In this document: in pieces, positions 62,629 to 64,000 of the stretch
How the letters are laid out: each line of letters opens with the position of its first letter
How positions within the stretch are numbered: position 1 is the first letter of the stretch
Origin: Phycicoccus sp. Root101
Lineage (GTDB): Bacteria > Actinomycetota > Actinomycetes > Actinomycetales > Dermatophilaceae
Direction: 5' to 3'
NCBI RefSeq assembly: GCF_001426245.1
Contig: NZ_LMCM01000011.1
Location: 62,001 to 126,000 of the forward strand
Length of the DNA: 64,000 nt
Made by a program: the position numbers and the translations under genes
Notes under the pieces: generated by a model
Told to the model about the DNA's origin: nothing
Databases searched by the model: none
The model's input: only the letters and a program-made list of their open reading frames with translations

Positions 62629-63513
62629 ATGGCCACCCTGTCCCAGTGGATCGCCGGTGCGCGCCCGCGCACCCTCCCCGCCGCCGTCGCCCCCGTCGTG
62701 GTCGGCACCGCCGCCGCAGCTCCGTTGGACGAGGCGAACTTCGGCCTCGGGCTGCTGGCCGTGCTCGTCTCGCTCGGGCTGCAGGTCGGCGTCAACTACG
62801 CCAACGACTACTCCGACGGCATCCGCGGCACCGACGCCGACCGGGTGGGGCCCATCCGGCTGGTCGGTCAGCACAAGGCCGATCCGCAGAACGTCAAGCT
62901 CATGGCGTTCGCGTTCTTCGGGGCGGCGGCGCTCGTGGGCCTCGCGCTCGTCGCCATCAGCCAGACCTGGATCATGATCCCCCTGGGTGCCCTCGCGGTG
63001 ATCGCGGCCTGGAAGTACACCGGCGGTGACAACCCCTACGGCTACCGAGGTCTCGGCGAGCTCTACGTGTTCCTCTTCTTCGGCCTGATGGCCACCCTCG
63101 GCACGCTCTACACGCAGGCGCACGAGATCACCGCGCTCGGCGTCTACGGGGCCGTCGGCGTGGGCGCGATCGCTTCGGCGATCCTCGTCGCCAACAACCT
63201 GCGCGACATCCCCACCGACCGCGAGAGCGGCAAGCTCACCCTGGCCGTGCGCCTCGGGGACCGCGGCACCCGCATGCTCTACGTCGCGCTGGTCATCGTC
63301 GCCGTCGTCATGGTCGTGCTCATCAGCACCCAGCAGGTGTTCGCGCTGATCGCCCTGCTCTCGTTGGCCGTGGTCGCGCGCCCGATCCGTGGGCTGCTGG
63401 CCGGGGCCACCGGGCGCGACCTCGTGCCCGTCCTCGCGTCGACCGGCATCTTCGAGATCGTGTATGCCGTGCTGCTCGCCGCCGGAATCGCCCTCAGCCT
63501 CAGCGTGGGCTGA
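62629..63513 (+). CDS. menA: 1,4-Dihydroxy-2-naphthoate polyprenyltransferase
   Basis: MenA (294 residues) is an eight- or nine-helix UbiA-family prenyltransferase that attaches the polyprenyl tail to DHNA. The two aspartate-rich motifs are NYANDYSDGIRGTD (near 60-75) and NNLRDIPTDRESGKLTLAVRLG (near 190-210). TLPAAVAPVVVGTAAA and YGYRGLGELYVFLFFG are characteristic. It would use the product of the polyprenyl synthase at 24801 and supply the substrate of menG. The region upstream, 62488-62628, shows no clear regulatory element. Confidence 0.95.
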   Translation: MATLSQWIAGARPRTLPAAVAPVVVGTAAAAPLDEANFGLGLLAVLVSLGLQVGVNYANDYSDGIRGTDADRVGPIRLVGQHKADPQNVKLMAFAFFGAAALVGLALVAISQTWIMIPLGALAVIAAWKYTGGDNPYGYRGLGELYVFLFFGLMATLGTLYTQAHEITALGVYGAVGVGAIASAILVANNLRDIPTDRESGKLTLAVRLGDRGTRMLYVALVIVAVVMVVLISTQQVFALIALLSLAVVARPIRGLLAGATGRDLVPVLASTGIFEIVYAVLLAAGIALSLSVG

Positions 63514-63658
63514 GCCTGCCGGCACCGCGCGGTCGCCGACGTGTGCCACGTCCACGGCTCCGCGCCCGGAGTGCGTCCACCGGACGGCCCGGTGAGCGGA
63601 TGCCTGCGACCGGCGTCCGTCGGTCAGGTGACCTGTGGCGCTGCGCGGCCGGGTCGTC

Positions 63659-64000
63659 TCAGCGTGGTCGGCGCACCCGGATCGGGCCCTTGAACCTGCT
63701 GGGATCGACGACGTGCCCGCCTTGGGTGATCTCAGCCCGCCCCGCCGCCACCAGTCGTCGGGCGGCCATCCGCGCCGGCTCCATCAGCTCGGACCAGTCG
63801 TCCGCACCGACGGCGCGGGCTGCCTCCGACGGGCACACCGAGGCACTGGTCGAGCGGCCGTCCAGGAGGGACTCCAAGGAGGCCTCGAGCTTCCGGTCGA
63901 CATCGCCGACGCCGTGCTTGCGGCAGTTGTCCGAGCACCAGCGCACCGACTCCCAGTCGCGAGCCCAGACCTTGCGCCAGGTGATGGTTCGACCGCATCG
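63659..64000 (-). CDS. DUF2256 plus DUF3253 protein (partial at window end)
   Basis: The open frame continues past base 64000, so the start is outside. The visible 113 residues begin [30 protein letters not shown], a DUF2256-type zinc ribbon (Cys pair plus CSDNC with W-x-x-V spacing). This is followed by the DUF3253 winged-helix-like segment [51 protein letters not shown] and a final [13 protein letters not shown]3253 proteins are often paired with DUF2256 in this way. Function unknown. The 145-bp gap to menA shows no clear element. Confidence 0.8.
   Translation of the reverse strand, partial: RCGRTITWRKVWARDWESVRWCSDNCRKHGVGDVDRKLEASLESLLDGRSTSASVCPSEAARAVGADDWSELMEPARMAARRLVAAGRAEITQGGHVVDPSRFKGPIRVRRPR

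Noticed and set aside
60526..63555. 1009-codon minus-strand open frame covering menE and menA
   Set aside because: Only its last 150 codons (60526-60978) form a believable protein; the rest is a shadow of menE, the PLDc_N gene and menA.

Overview
The window is about 72% GC chromosomal DNA. Protein families, gene order and codon use suggest an actinobacterium of the order Micrococcales, most likely Intrasporangiaceae-like (Janibacter/Knoellia/Terrabacter relatives). That placement is an inference from gene content. No rRNA, tRNA, CRISPR array, IS element or prophage is visible, and no gap between genes exceeds 300 bases, so this is housekeeping chromosome with a few unfamiliar gene groups.

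Layout. 1-638: the start of a second NADH dehydrogenase locus (nuoA and partial nuoB paralogues). 734-4926: small unlinked genes (Lon-like substrate-binding domain, two-helix DinB-type transferase, GNAT, a GH32/68-like propeller hydrolase, DUF2087, alpha/beta hydrolase). 5066-9972: urease ureA-B-C-F-G-D followed by a small DUF4242 protein of the nickel-binding SCO4226 family. 10167-14127: korAB (2-oxoglutarate:ferredoxin oxidoreductase) coupled to a RarD/EamA transporter that appears to use a CTG start. 14213-19191: a five-gene ferric-siderophore uptake operon under a very good DtxR/IdeR box. 19318-24631: a frameshifted DinB-like gene, a PLP deaminase/FAD lactone oxidase pair, and a Tat-exported PhoX phosphatase behind a PhoP (PHO) box. 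24801-42001: the complete 14-subunit complex I operon nuoA-N, read on the minus strand and ending in a polyprenyl diphosphate synthase. 42162-48189 plus menC (56452-57477), menB (59479), menE (61045) and menA (62629): most of menaquinone biosynthesis, with a MenJ-like reductase, menG, menF and menD. 48206-50040: a WXG-like small protein coupled to a helical alpha/beta hydrolase. 50206-56455: a tightly packed cassette (ATP-grasp ligase, S51/cyanophycinase-like protein, two esterases, M20 dipeptidase, VOC protein) translationally coupled to menC. 57515-64000: an unusual Nramp-like transporter, glutathione peroxidase, hemerythrin-like protein, a PLDc_N membrane protein and a partial DUF2256/DUF3253 gene.

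How the parts fit. Complex I, the polyprenyl synthase and the men genes together make and reduce (partly hydrogenated) menaquinone. KorAB supplies low-potential electrons, and both it and the siderophore operon carry IdeR-type sites. Urease and the Ni-binding protein form a nickel/nitrogen unit.

The strongest genome-wide signal is regulatory. At least fifteen transcription-unit starts have a NANNNT (usually TAG[GC][CG]T) -10 hexamer 12-13 nt upstream of the start codon and no Shine-Dalgarno, as expected for leaderless mRNAs. This signal fixes several start codons and exposes a frameshift in the DinB-like gene at 19.8 kb. The best candidate for an undescribed system is the ATP-grasp/S51/esterase/M20 cassette at 50.2-56.5 kb.
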